Counted from the first letter of the stretch, positions 15,721 to 24,474 are shown. The stretch: 64,000 bases of DNA from Nitrospira sp. (GCA_037045225.1 JBAOHZ010000009.1:310001-374000), one strand, 5' to 3'. The notes: a model not told the origin generated them from the letters alone. Numbers and translations: made by a program.

Positions 15721-15803
15721 GTGTAACCGCAGGGCAATCGAATGAACATCTACCGCCGACAAAGAATTGACTAAATAAATGTTTGATTACAAGACCTGAC
15801 CCT
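15721..15803 (+). repeat. Right end of a family B element following higA
   Basis: Directly after the higA stop come the blocks GCAGGGCAATCGAATGAACA, ACAAAGAATTGACTAA and TTTGATTACAAGACCTGACC. They are in the same order and spacing as the right ends of the family B copies. No left inverted end (GGTCAGGTCTTG) was found upstream of higB. Confidence 0.8.
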
Positions 15804-16190
15804 CATCTGCTTTCGGAAGACATCACGCGTGGGCTTCTGACATATGCTCAGGATTTAGTGATCGAAGTAGACCGGGAGCTTGGGGATGTGTTTCCAAAAG
15901 CTAGGAAGTTGGTGTACGAGTTCTCGGAAGAGAGCTCAGAGTTTTCCGGGGATGAACTTTCTACTTTGGTGCAATGTACGGGGTTAGATGCATTAGATGC
16001 TGATCGCGTAATTAATTTTCTCCTGTATTATGGGGTGCTCGGCGTAAAACGCCCAGAAGAAGAAACACAGTACATCTACGATGTAAATTATGATATCGAA
16101 ATGTTGCGTGTAAGAATTCGGAAATGGGGGCACTCAACGAAATACGTTGTTAATCCAGCTCTTTGGCCTGCCTTACGAGTCAAGAAGTAA
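15783..16190 (+). pseudogene. C-terminal gene fragment, possibly of a P-loop ATPase (Sll1717-like)
   Basis: The open frame starts inside the family B right end (ITRPDPHLL is encoded by it), so the true N-terminus is missing. Residues ~15-135 are helical, then IYDVNYDIEMLRVRIRK and VVNPALWPALRVKK, which resembles the extreme C-terminus of large Sll1717-type P-loop ATPases. That match is from memory and is weak. The composition is more AT-rich than neighbouring genes. Most likely a large gene truncated at the element boundary. Confidence 0.45.
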
Positions 16191-16305
16191 TTCCGGCGAG
16201 CCTACCTATCTCTTCGCTCCCATTCAACTCGTAAGCTCCCCCTAGATCGAGACAGCCATTGGGAGAACATTCTGGCACAATTGTCATCCTAGCCAGGAGG
16301 TTCCC

Positions 16306-16572
16306 ATGCGCCAGTCGAAGTTCACCGAATCGCAAATTGTGTCGATCCTCAAAGAAGCCGATGCCGGGCGCCCAGTCAACGAGTTGTGGCGGCAGCACGG
16401 CATCAGTTCCGCGACCTACTACAAGTGGAAAGCCAAGTACGGCGGGCTCGAGGCCTCGGACGTGAAGCGGTTGAAGGAGTTGGAACACGAAAATAACCGT
16501 CTCAAGCGGATGTATGCCGACCTGTCGCTGGAGAATGCAGCGCTGAAAGATGTCATCGCAAAAAACCTCTAA
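16306..16572 (+). CDS. IS3-family transposase OrfA
   Basis: The 88 residues comprise a helix-turn-helix (FTESQIVSILKEADAGR, WRQHGISSATYYKWKAKYGG) and a leucine-zipper-like helix (LKELEHENNRLKRMYADLSL). It binds the IS ends and regulates transposition. AGGAGG is upstream of ATG 16306. The run of six A at 16560-16565, just before its stop, lies where a -1 slip would join it to OrfB. Confidence 0.92.
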   Translation: MRQSKFTESQIVSILKEADAGRPVNELWRQHGISSATYYKWKAKYGGLEASDVKRLKELEHENNRLKRMYADLSLENAALKDVIAKNL

Positions 16573-16595
16573 GGCCTGCTGAGCGGCGGGAGGTC

Positions 16596-17423
16596 GTGGC
16601 CCACCTGGTCATGGCGGGCGGCCTTCCGGTTCAGCGGGCCTGTCGCGCAGTCGGACTGAGTCGGGCGACGTACTATCGGCCACTCGTGGACTGGGCTCGG
16701 CGGGATGCGCCGGTGATCGCGGCGTTGACGACGCTCGTCGCGGCGAAGAGTCGCTGGGGCTTTTGGAAATGCTGGGGGCGACTTCGATTGGATGGACAAC
16801 CGTGGAATCACAAGCGGCTGTGGCGCGTGTACTGCCAGCTCCGCTTGAATCTCCCCCGTCGGACGAAGAAGCGGCTCCCTCTTCGTCCGCGTCAGCCGCT
16901 CGTGGTGGTGCCTCAGCCCAATGTCGTGTGGGCCGTGGACTTCATGAGCGATACGCTCTACGGCGGCCGACGCTTCCGGACCTTCAATGTGCTGGATGAA
17001 GGCGTGCGGGAAGGCTTGGCCATTGAGATTGATACGTCGCTCCCAGCTGAACGCGTGATTCGCGTGCTGGAGCAAGTCGTGAGCTGGCGGGGACAGCCCC
17101 AAGCGATTCGGCTCGATCATGGCCCTGAATTCCTCGCCGACCGGTTCATCACCTGGTGTGCGGAACGAGGGATTCAGCTGTGGCACATCCAGCCAGGCAA
17201 GCCGGATCAGAATGCCTTGATCGAGCGGTACAACCGGACCTATCGGACCGAAGTGCTCAATGCGTACGTGTTCGAGTCGTTGGAGCAGGTGCGAGAGATC
17301 AGTGCCGAATGGTTGCAGAGTGACAATGAAGAGCGGCCCCATGACGCGTTGGCGGGCCTGCCGCCTGCCACGTATCGGGCCCAAGTGGAAGCCAGAACTT
17401 CTCCCATGAAACTGTCTCCTTGA
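16596..17423 (+). CDS. IS3-family transposase OrfB (DDE integrase core)
   Basis: Contains the HTH_21 region (GLSRATYYRPLVDWARRD) and the rve core with all three catalytic residues: D in VVWAVDFMSD, D in AIRLDHGPEF, E in NALIERYNRT. Read in the -1 frame from the A-run in orfA, the junction encodes KPLRPAERREVVAHLV, the usual OrfAB linker. The functional product is therefore expected to be an OrfAB fusion covering 16306-17423. It appears intact. Confidence 0.92.
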   Translation: MAHLVMAGGLPVQRACRAVGLSRATYYRPLVDWARRDAPVIAALTTLVAAKSRWGFWKCWGRLRLDGQPWNHKRLWRVYCQLRLNLPRRTKKRLPLRPRQPLVVVPQPNVVWAVDFMSDTLYGGRRFRTFNVLDEGVREGLAIEIDTSLPAERVIRVLEQVVSWRGQPQAIRLDHGPEFLADRFITWCAERGIQLWHIQPGKPDQNALIERYNRTYRTEVLNAYVFESLEQVREISAEWLQSDNEERPHDALAGLPPATYRAQVEARTSPMKLSP

Positions 17424-17630
17424 CGGGGGAGCTTACGGCATTAGCACACTTCGGTTTACTGCCGTTTTATCTTAGTGGATACATCTTGTGTATCTAAGTT
17501 GATGCAATTGTTTCCAGGCGCTTTTGTTTTGTTGGCACAATCCTTTGATATCTGCAACACAATCCCATTGCCCGCAATTGGTGTGATGTATGCATAAACC
17601 ACATCCATTCACAATTTGAGGAGGCTAATC

Positions 17631-18194
17631 ATGTGGATGAGAACAGCAATCCTTGTGGCATATGTCCTCAGTTTTTTTATCTTCGCTGTGGGTGTCGGGG
17701 AAATTTACGCTGGACCCTTTTTTATCCCGAAGGGTAGCCCAAGGATCAAAATCAAACCGAATGCCGGCGGCTATCAGCTGAATCTCTACGATCGAGAAGG
17801 AAAACTGTTTCAATCTTTTGAGTCAAAAGCCTTTGCGTCTAAGCCCAAGTACCAGGCTTCGCAGGCTTTTAAGAAGCTTCTCGAACGAACGAGGAAGGAA
17901 CAAGGCGCTTATATGCTGACCTCTCCTCAGGGAAAGGAAGGGGATGGTAAAGATACACCCGTAGAGATCTGGAGGGCGGAGCCGAATAAGACTCGTGGTG
18001 AAAACCAGGCGAGCGAGGGGCCCACTGCGGATAACGCGAATTCGGCAGAGGAAGTGATCGCCTCACTAAATGGCATCACGGCAGCTTGCGCCGCGGATGC
18101 AAAACTGTCAACCGATACGAATATATGTGATGAATTAGTTAATGAAATCGATGAGGCTGTGGCCAACTTCTCGACGACCCTTCAGGGCCAGTAA
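17631..18194 (+). CDS. Hypothetical secreted protein
   Basis: GAGGAGG sits immediately upstream of ATG 17631. The first ~25 residues (MWMRTAILVAYVLSFFIFAV) are a signal peptide or anchor, with possible cleavage at VGEIYA. The mature part has PRIKIKPNAGGYQLNLYDRE, a small beta-rich domain, then a polar linker and a C-terminal helix with two cysteines (AACAADAKLS, TNICDEL). No family recognised. It stands alone between the IS element and the convergent lipase-like gene. Confidence 0.6.
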   Translation: MWMRTAILVAYVLSFFIFAVGVGEIYAGPFFIPKGSPRIKIKPNAGGYQLNLYDREGKLFQSFESKAFASKPKYQASQAFKKLLERTRKEQGAYMLTSPQGKEGDGKDTPVEIWRAEPNKTRGENQASEGPTADNANSAEEVIASLNGITAACAADAKLSTDTNICDELVNEIDEAVANFSTTLQGQ

Positions 18195-18251
18195 TTAAGG
18201 ATAACAATTTTCTCAATGTGACAGTAGATGAAAGAAGACATTCGAATAAGG

Positions 18252-19346
18252 TCACCGCTCGCGCTTGGATCTAACCCAGTCGGCAATAACAACGAACAGA
18301 GCCGGATGCTCGTAGATTTGACTGTGCTGCAGTGAAAAAGGGAGGGTCGGTTTCAGCCCGCTTGGTCGAAACAATGGCTCAAAGGTGTAACACTCACGCG
18401 GGACGGGCGGCTCTTGTTCTGCACTGATGTCTAGAGGAAGGTGTGGCAGAAACCTTCCTCCAGTTGAAACGAAGGAGGCAAGATAGACTCCCAATACTGT
18501 ATACAAAGCCACTTGCGGACTTGTCTTCAAGAGTAGGACTAAGCTCATGGCGATTCCAAGCGGATAGACACGGGAACGACTGAAATATGCGCGGCCTAGC
18601 TTCTTTCGGAGAAAGTTGTCAGGCAGTCCCATGACCTCAAATACTCCGTTCAACAGCCAAAAGACAAGGTGAGCTGTCTTTAGCACATCACTCGCCTCAT
18701 CGCCTGTTATTTTTGCAACAAGCATCTGGTTTTTTCCCAAGGATGGAGGCCCCATCTCTTGCACCCAGTAGCGAGCATTGTTTTGCCAAGTTTTAAAGAA
18801 GAGATTCAAGATTAGCGGAGACAGCACTATGACCAAGGCCACTTTCGCCAATGCTGGAAATCCTGTCCAGAATGGCAAAAAGAAGATACCCAGCCATGTG
18901 AGGGTAAGGATGACGGCAGCATGGATGGCAAAAAGTCCCGAATTCGGATCTCGAAGACGTACAAGCAAAAAGGGAGTAGCCATGCAGATGATTCCAGAAA
19001 TTCTTTCCGCAAGCTCCGGAACTCTGAGGGCATACATCGCTATGTTGCCACCATGGCTATGCGCAACAACGAAATGACGGGCTTCAGGAGACTGGCGGAG
19101 GTCTTCAGCCAGTTTCTCACGCAATCTGTAGGCTGCATTCCTTCGTGCACGTAGTCCGTTCAACCCACTCCAGGTAAATTTGGAAACGGTTACTGTAGGT
19201 GGGAGACAGCCGGCAACTTGGTAGGACTGTTGAATACTAGCTTCAAGGGCGCGGCAGAAGATCGAATCAGGCATGGCCCAGGATGCGGATCTGGCAAAGG
19301 TCCCATGGACCGTGGTGACAGATATGACGTCTCGTCTCGAGGACAT
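18252..19346 (-). CDS. Membrane-associated alpha/beta hydrolase (lipase-like)
   Basis: The N-terminal third has hydrolase features: VTTVHGTFARSASW (oxyanion loop HGT) and the nucleophile elbow HFVVAHSHGGNIAMYAL, with Ser in AHSHGG. The middle has two or more hydrophobic segments (FAIHAAVILTLTWLGIFFLP, VALVIVLSPLILNLFF) and a further pair later, so it is an integral membrane protein, which is unusual for this fold. The acid and His of the triad cannot be placed with confidence. It may share a transcript with the unknown gene upstream at 19784. Confidence 0.7.
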   Translation of the reverse strand: MSSRRDVISVTTVHGTFARSASWAMPDSIFCRALEASIQQSYQVAGCLPPTVTVSKFTWSGLNGLRARRNAAYRLREKLAEDLRQSPEARHFVVAHSHGGNIAMYALRVPELAERISGIICMATPFLLVRLRDPNSGLFAIHAAVILTLTWLGIFFLPFWTGFPALAKVALVIVLSPLILNLFFKTWQNNARYWVQEMGPPSLGKNQMLVAKITGDEASDVLKTAHLVFWLLNGVFEVMGLPDNFLRKKLGRAYFSRSRVYPLGIAMSLVLLLKTSPQVALYTVLGVYLASFVSTGGRFLPHLPLDISAEQEPPVPRECYTFEPLFRPSGLKPTLPFSLQHSQIYEHPALFVVIADWVRSKRER

Positions 19347-19409
19347 ATTCCGATCAGGTCACGAGCCTCTAGCATTCGAGACTACCGCAGCTACTCAACC
19401 CGTCAAACT

Positions 19410-19784
19410 TTACATACCTAGATCACAGGTCAAACAGTCCCTCAGATAAGGGTCGAGGGAGACAAGAATTTCTCGGAGCTTGCCACTTAGCTTTTCAATC
19501 TCCGGTCTATTTCTGACGCTAGTAAGCCAGTGCTCGAACTTACTCACTGGCCTAGAGAACATATCCCTCTTATCCAAAACGGTGAATCCATCTTTCTGGA
19601 AACCAACGATAAAATCCGCAGGTACCACTAGCAGCTGCGTGACTACCTTGCCCACAGGATGTTCCTTAGGAACGTGGGCCAGGATCACATTTCGGGGTTG
19701 ATGATAGAGAGAAACATGCATTCCTGAATCCACAGCTTGCTTTTGTGGTGCCCGGGCAAGGCGGAATCGCATCAGTTCTGACAT
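19410..19784 (-). CDS. Hypothetical protein (124 residues)
   Basis: A soluble protein with a basic N-terminus (MSELMRFRLARAPQKQAVDS), a hydrophobic strand VTQLLVVPADFIVGFQKDG and a C-terminal pair of cysteines (RDCLTCDLGM). No family recognised. It lies 63 bases upstream of the lipase-like gene on the same strand, so the two probably form an operon. Confidence 0.5.
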   Translation of the reverse strand: MSELMRFRLARAPQKQAVDSGMHVSLYHQPRNVILAHVPKEHPVGKVVTQLLVVPADFIVGFQKDGFTVLDKRDMFSRPVSKFEHWLTSVRNRPEIEKLSGKLREILVSLDPYLRDCLTCDLGM

Positions 19785-20218
19785 ACGCAGATCCCTTTAT
19801 TTCAAAGTGATTGATCGAGCCACAACAACAAGCCTTCTCCGAACTCTGCGTTTACATGATCGCCAATGACCCTCTCGTAATCTATACGCCCATCAAATAA
19901 TCGTCAAGCGCTGTTTCGTGAGCATATAAGTAAATGGTTGTATTATTACTAGACCCTGATACATGCACGCTACGAAGCGATACAATTAAATTAAATACTT
20001 ATACATAACAATACTAACTTACATGCATCTCGCCTCAAGTCAAACGGCTCGTGAATCACCAATGAGCGGTGCTTCAGACTCTTCAAAATATATTGATCTG
20101 AACTGATCCCTTGAAGCTGGCGCATCTCATGTATTTTGGAGACTCCAAAGGACCCTTCACCAAACCCCACACTTTCCTAAGGCCAGGCATAAGCATAACC
20201 AAAACCATCAAAAAAGAC
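19785..20218. other. AT-rich intergenic stretch
   Basis: No gene is supported. The centre (about 19930-20030) is markedly AT-rich, with runs such as TTAAATTAAATACTTATACA, unlike the surrounding DNA. It may hold the promoter of the 124-residue gene. Confidence 0.5.
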
Positions 20219-20582
20219 GGGTCAGGTCTTGCACTCAAACATTTGCCGACTGGTAGCTGGCCGACTCCTGCTGCTCCCATTGATAGCCAACCGTTCAGTC
20301 GATGCTCTACTGCCACGATAGGGACGTATTCTCGCGCCGTCCGGCCTTCCGCCCCCACTCTTTTCTCCCGCTTGGGAGATGACGATCGCTGCTCCATCGC
20401 CGAGGAACGCGACCGGTTTGCCTGATCGACTCTCTGTCGTTTCGAAACTCCGGCGCCCTACTCCACGCGCTAGGGGTTAGGATTCCAGTTTCCGTCAATC
20501 GTTAGGTGCAGACGCAGAGCAAGTGAATGAACCTCTGTCGACAACCCAGAATTGGCTAACTGCTTGATTACAAGACCTGACC
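20219..20582 (+). repeat. Family B element, copy 1
   Basis: Left inverted end GGTCAGGTCTTGCACTCAAA; right end TTGATTACAAGACCTGACC. The interior has the family order: GGTAGCTGGCC, CCGTTCAGTCGATGC, CGCCGAGGAACGCG, TTTCGAAACTCCGGCGCCC, CGTCAATCGTTAGGTGC. The block TTTCGAAAC onwards is the decayed higA tail. Confidence 0.88.
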
Positions 20583-20941
20583 ATAATCTGCTGCTCCATC
20601 TCGGAGCCCCCTCTTTTCGCCGTTTCGAGAGGGCAAATATCGCGGCCTCAGCAAGAATGGATTTATTCCGCTCTCACTTCTGAGACACTCGTCACTTGAC
20701 TGTATCCTTTTCTCTCGCATCATGTATCCACTCGGATATTGCCCGTATTTAATGCCGCCACACGCCGATCCGTCATCTACCTGCAATTGTTCGTATTCAT
20801 TGCCGATCGTACGACGGTGCATTTCTTGCGTGAGGATCATCCTTGTAACGGCGCCGAATCCAGTTCTACACCTGTGTCGTAGCACGAAAACAGATTGAGC
20901 GGCGAGTGGCGGCAACCATCCAATCGGAGGAGGAATCGGAC

Positions 20942-22852
20942 ATGGCACAGACATTTCGTGAATTACGCGAAGCGGTCGAACATGAATCGTTGACCTGGCA
21001 ACCACTGACGGATCGGTCGGATACCGACCGCGTGGCACCGAAAAGTCTCGGTGGCGACACCAAAGGACTGCAGAAGGCGGAAGCGGTTCCGAGCATCGAC
21101 TTCAAGGAGACGCTCGGTATCGGCACAAATCCGCGTCTCGCGATTCGTCGACTCGAACGCGGATTCGTGAGGCGGGAAGCACTCGAGGAACGGTTCAGAA
21201 AAAGCGAATTGATGAGGCTCGGGTACGGCGATCTCCCGGAATTATTGCAACGTGATGCACAGCCCGAAGGCGGTGCGGTCGCATCGGTGGATTGGCGCAA
21301 TCGCTGGGGGACCAATTTCATTACGACGGTGCGTGATCAAAATCCTTGTAACGCCTGCTGGGCCTTTGCCGGTGTCGCCCTGGTTGAATCGATGGTGCGC
21401 ATTGAAGACTCACTCTGGACGAGACTCTCGGAGGGTGATGTCCACCGCGGGATCGGCGCGCAATGTGCCGACTATGGCAACATTGGTAACGTCTCCAATT
21501 TCTTCACGAACAGCGGATTTGCCGACCCCGGCTGCTTTCCGTGGGCAACCAATACCCCGCCCTACACCCCAACCCCCGACCGCAACGGCAGAACGGTTCG
21601 AGGGCCGGCCTTTCAATGGGTCGGGACGGTGCAGCAAGCCAAGGACTGGATTGATACAGTTGGACCGCTGATCACCTGGCTGGAGGTTTACAACGACTTC
21701 TTCGCCTACGGCTCGGGCGTCTACCGCCGCAGTACTGCCCCGTCGAATACGCTGGCTGGGACGCATTTCATGTTGGTCATCGGCTATAGCGACGCGCTCC
21801 AGGCCTGGTTATGCAAGAACTCGTGGGGAACTGGTTGGGGCATGAGCGGCTTCTGCTGGGTAGCCTATGGAGATTCTGGGATCGATCGCTATGCCAAAGC
21901 CGGGGTGCGGAACGTCAACCCCGACCCTTGGACCAAGCGCCGGCTCCACAACGGCAACTTGTACGAAAGCGGCAACGGCGCCATGAACCGAAACCTCGAG
22001 GTGATGGGCGCGGGCAAAGGTCGAGTCCAGCACCGTTGGCGCGAGGGTGGCCCACCTTGGACCTGGGGCGTGGGTAAGAGTTTCGGCAGCGACGCGGCGG
22101 CCTGCCCCACCTTCACCGGAACAACGTTCACCCGCAATATGGAGTTGGTCTATTTGACGACGGCCAGTCGCCTTCACCATTGGTGGGGCCCAAGCGGAGG
22201 TACGGGACCGTGGAGCGACGGTGGAATCTTCGGTCCGACGGATTGCCGAGGCGTTCCCGGCTTTATCCAGGGAGACTATGGCGCACCGGGGAATTTCGAA
22301 GTGGTGGTCCTGGTGGGCGGTGGGCAACTCCAGCACGTGTGGCGTGATGGAGCAGGCTGGCATAACGGCGTGAAGTTCGGAACCGGCCTCGCCTATTCCG
22401 GAGCCACCCTGGTGCAAGGCACTTATGGGACACCGCATGGAAATTTGGAATGCGTCGCAGTTCGTTCCAATGGGACCATGCAACACTTTTGGCGCCATGA
22501 GCCGACCTTGACCTGGAACACCGGCATTGTCTTCGGCGCCGGAGTGGCCGGCTCGCCGGTGATGATCCAGGGTCAATACGGCATGCGCGATGAGTCCGGC
22601 CCACATGGGAATTTCGAGTTATGCGTGGCGGTCGGCGGACAGGTGCAGCATTGGTGGCGATGGAACGGTGGAGATGCGCAGTGGCGCCACAGTACGACAT
22701 TCGGGCATGATGTGGCAGCAGTCGCAGGGATGTGCGAAGGACAATGGGGCATGAATTTGGAAGTCATTGTGCTGCGTCGCGACGGCCAACTCCAGCATTA
22801 CTGGCGCGATGGTGCCGGATGGCATGAAGGTCCGGTGATCGGTCCTGCATGA
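20942..22852 (+). CDS. Papain-like (C1A) cysteine protease with C-terminal lectin-like beta-propeller repeats
   Basis: ATG 20942 follows GGAGGAGG. The 636 residues start with a ~110-residue prodomain-like helical region without signal peptide. A complete papain-type active site follows: Q133 and C139 in RDQNPCNACWAFAG, H275 in GTHFMLVIGYS, N293 in WLCKNSWGTGWGMSGF. Residues ~320-636 are six repeats of about 50 residues with the pattern GNLEV...G.LQHYWRD..W..G..FG (for example NLEVIVLRRDGQLQHYWRDG), as in PLL-type beta-propeller lectins. The protease is expected to be active, with the propeller binding glycans or a surface. Its stop overlaps the start of an inhibitor-like gene. Confidence 0.85.
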   Translation: MAQTFRELREAVEHESLTWQPLTDRSDTDRVAPKSLGGDTKGLQKAEAVPSIDFKETLGIGTNPRLAIRRLERGFVRREALEERFRKSELMRLGYGDLPELLQRDAQPEGGAVASVDWRNRWGTNFITTVRDQNPCNACWAFAGVALVESMVRIEDSLWTRLSEGDVHRGIGAQCADYGNIGNVSNFFTNSGFADPGCFPWATNTPPYTPTPDRNGRTVRGPAFQWVGTVQQAKDWIDTVGPLITWLEVYNDFFAYGSGVYRRSTAPSNTLAGTHFMLVIGYSDALQAWLCKNSWGTGWGMSGFCWVAYGDSGIDRYAKAGVRNVNPDPWTKRRLHNGNLYESGNGAMNRNLEVMGAGKGRVQHRWREGGPPWTWGVGKSFGSDAAACPTFTGTTFTRNMELVYLTTASRLHHWWGPSGGTGPWSDGGIFGPTDCRGVPGFIQGDYGAPGNFEVVVLVGGGQLQHVWRDGAGWHNGVKFGTGLAYSGATLVQGTYGTPHGNLECVAVRSNGTMQHFWRHEPTLTWNTGIVFGAGVAGSPVMIQGQYGMRDESGPHGNFELCVAVGGQVQHWWRWNGGDAQWRHSTTFGHDVAAVAGMCEGQWGMNLEVIVLRRDGQLQHYWRDGAGWHEGPVIGPA

Positions 22853-23193
22853 GCGCGGATCAAGCGATACAGGAAGACTTTCGTCCCGGGCTTCCGGACC
22901 GGCTCGACGTTCGAGCCGGGACGGAAGCCCGCTTCCCTCTGCCTTCACGCGCGGGGGCGGGATACCAGTGGCACGTGTTCCTGATCGCGGGAGAGCGCGA
23001 TGCTGCAACCCTCACGATCGAAACAGGTCACGCCCCGGAACAAGGTGCCATCCCTCAGAATCTGCCGGTGCCCATGCAACTGGTCGTGACCGGGTTACGC
23101 GAGGGGACCGCCCGGTGGAGACTGAGGCTCGTCCGTCCCTGGATGCCCGAGAGTCCGTTGGTGGATCAGGAGCTGCAGGTACTTGTGCAGTAA
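22849..23193 (+). CDS. Chagasin-like (I42) cysteine protease inhibitor
   Basis: A 114-residue protein whose ATG overlaps the protease stop by four bases (ATGA), so the two are translationally coupled. The I42 landmarks are placed as expected: an N-terminal loop SRAGAGYQWHV (in place of NPTTGYxW), a central strand pair, GTARWRLRLVRPWMPE carrying the conserved R96-P97-W98, and a final strand ELQVLV. Chagasin-type inhibitors block papain-family enzymes by presenting three loops to the active cleft. No signal peptide, as in the protease. The NPTTG loop is diverged, so the assignment rests on RPW, length and context. Confidence 0.65.
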   Translation: MSADQAIQEDFRPGLPDRLDVRAGTEARFPLPSRAGAGYQWHVFLIAGERDAATLTIETGHAPEQGAIPQNLPVPMQLVVTGLREGTARWRLRLVRPWMPESPLVDQELQVLVQ

Positions 23194-23282
23194 CGTGGAA
23201 TCAGACAGCCCATAGCCGCGACCCGCGTGACGCGCTTGACCCGATGCTGTCCCCATACTACCGGCACAGGACCAGTAATTAG

Positions 23283-23643
23283 AGTCAGGTCTTGCACTCA
23301 AACATTTGTCGGCTGGTAGCTGGTCGGCTCCCGCTCTCCTCATTGATAGTTGACGGTTCAGGCGATGCTCTCCTGCCACGACACGAACTTCTTATAGCGT
23401 CGTCTCGCCTTCCGCACCAACTCGTACTCCCCGCGCGCCAAATCAAAAGCACTGCCCCATCGCCGAGGAACTCGGCCGGTTTGCCTGATCGACTCTCCGT
23501 GGTTTCGAAACCCCGGCGCCCTACTCCACGCGCTAGGGGTTAGGATTCCAGTTTCCGTCAATCGTTAGGTGCAGACGCAGAGCAAGTGTATGAACCTCTG
23601 TCGCCAACCAAGAATTGGCCAACTGTGTGATTACAAGACCTGA
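23283..23643 (+). repeat. Family B element, copy 2
   Basis: Ends GTCAGGTCTTGCACTCAAAC and GATTACAAGACCTGACC. The interior is closely related to copy 1 (both have CACGCGCTAGGGGTTAGG in the higA-tail region). Its middle minus-strand frame is open (AFDLARGEYELVRKARRRYK) but is broken in other copies. Confidence 0.88.
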
Positions 23644-23699
23644 CCTTAATTTTCTCGAACCTGCTCCGCTTCATTGTCGTCCGACTCCCTTGGTGGGCC

Positions 23700-24137
23700 G
23701 GACTCTACTCAAATCTGGAGGAAATTGCGGTGCTCAGACCAACACGCATGACCCGGCAAAGAGTCGCCACGCGCCATTGGTGCCGCCAGGCATCGATAAA
23801 CGCGAATCTCATACCCGTTCCTTGGCGAAGAACTGCGTGGCCTTTTTAAGATGTCCCTCTCCTCCTTCAGGATACGGTTCTCAACGCGCAACCGTTCATT
23901 CTCCAAAGCGAGATCGGCTTGCGGTGCCGACACCAGGTCAGCAGGACGGTAGACAGCCAACCACTTCCCCAGCGTCGACTTCCCAACCCCCAAATCCGCC
24001 GCAACCCGCGCACGGAGCAAACCACTGGTCAGCGCGATCCGCACCGCCTCCCGCTTAAACTCTTCGCTATGCTTGATCACCTCATCGGTCTCCTTGCGCG
24101 AGTGTTTAACTCTCAAGTGACCGGCACAAAACCGTGA
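23700..24137 (-). pseudogene. IS3-family element remnant (OrfA and start of OrfB)
   Basis: The minus strand encodes an IS3-type OrfA from about 24084 (IKHSEEFKREAVRIALTSG, AADLGVGKSTLGKWL, LENERLRVENRILKEERD). One base is missing at the normal A-run, then KKATQFFAKERV appears in the shifted frame, followed by an OrfB start MRFAFIDAWRHQWRVATLCR. The rest is absent. The IS left end may be TCACGGTTTTGTGCCGG at ~24121-24137. Dead element. Confidence 0.8.
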
Positions 24138-24210
24138 CAAGTCCATATTGAAAATGAATCGTGGAAGCGCTATCTTGAAATGTCGATACTTCGATCGAAA
24201 GGATTACAAT

Positions 24211-24474
24211 ATGGCTAGTGGCTGGGCACCAGATGGCGCAGTACAAGAGCAGATCGAGGACAGCATCAAGGATGCCGTGGCAGGCGCTCGGGCGCGAATG
24301 CCAAGCGGAAAGTCGCTCACACATTGTGAGGATTGCGGTGCTCCGATCCCCGCAAAGCGTCAGGCAGCCTTACCGGGTGTGCGGACCTGCATTACTTGTC
24401 AGGTTGAACGTGACCGCCGCCCGCGGATTGGCGGTATTAATAGGCGCGGCAGCAAGGACAGCCAACTGCGTTGA
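24211..24474 (+). CDS. DksA/TraR-family C4 zinc-finger protein
   Basis: ATG 24211 follows AAAGGA. The 87-residue product (MASGWAPDGAVQEQIEDSIK) carries C-x2-C-x17-C-x2-C in HCEDCGAPIPAKRQAALP and RTCITCQVERD, the TraR/YbiI-type finger. Small members of this family bind the RNA polymerase secondary channel or have unknown roles, and are often phage- or plasmid-borne. It sits among IS debris, consistent with transfer. Confidence 0.85.
   Translation: MASGWAPDGAVQEQIEDSIKDAVAGARARMPSGKSLTHCEDCGAPIPAKRQAALPGVRTCITCQVERDRRPRIGGINRRGSKDSQLR

Larger units (their letters stand above)
16231..17436 (+). mobile_element. Intact IS3-family insertion sequence
   Basis: Terminal inverted repeats begin GTAAGCTCCCCC at 16231-16242 and the matching GGGGGAGCTTAC at 17425-17436; similarity continues imperfectly to GAGACAG inside each end. 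The ~1.2 kb element holds orfA and orfB in the IS3 arrangement. No target duplication is recognisable (ACTC on the left, GGCA on the right), so one flank may have changed. Confidence 0.88.

Noticed and set aside
19930..20030. Replication or transfer origin in the AT-rich stretch
   Set aside because: AT-richness alone; no iterons, DnaA-box clusters or initiator gene were seen.
23358..23561. Minus-strand gene inside family B copy 2
   Set aside because: The frame is open with protein-like residues, but it is broken by shifts and stops in other copies and ends inside the element, so it is not a conserved gene.
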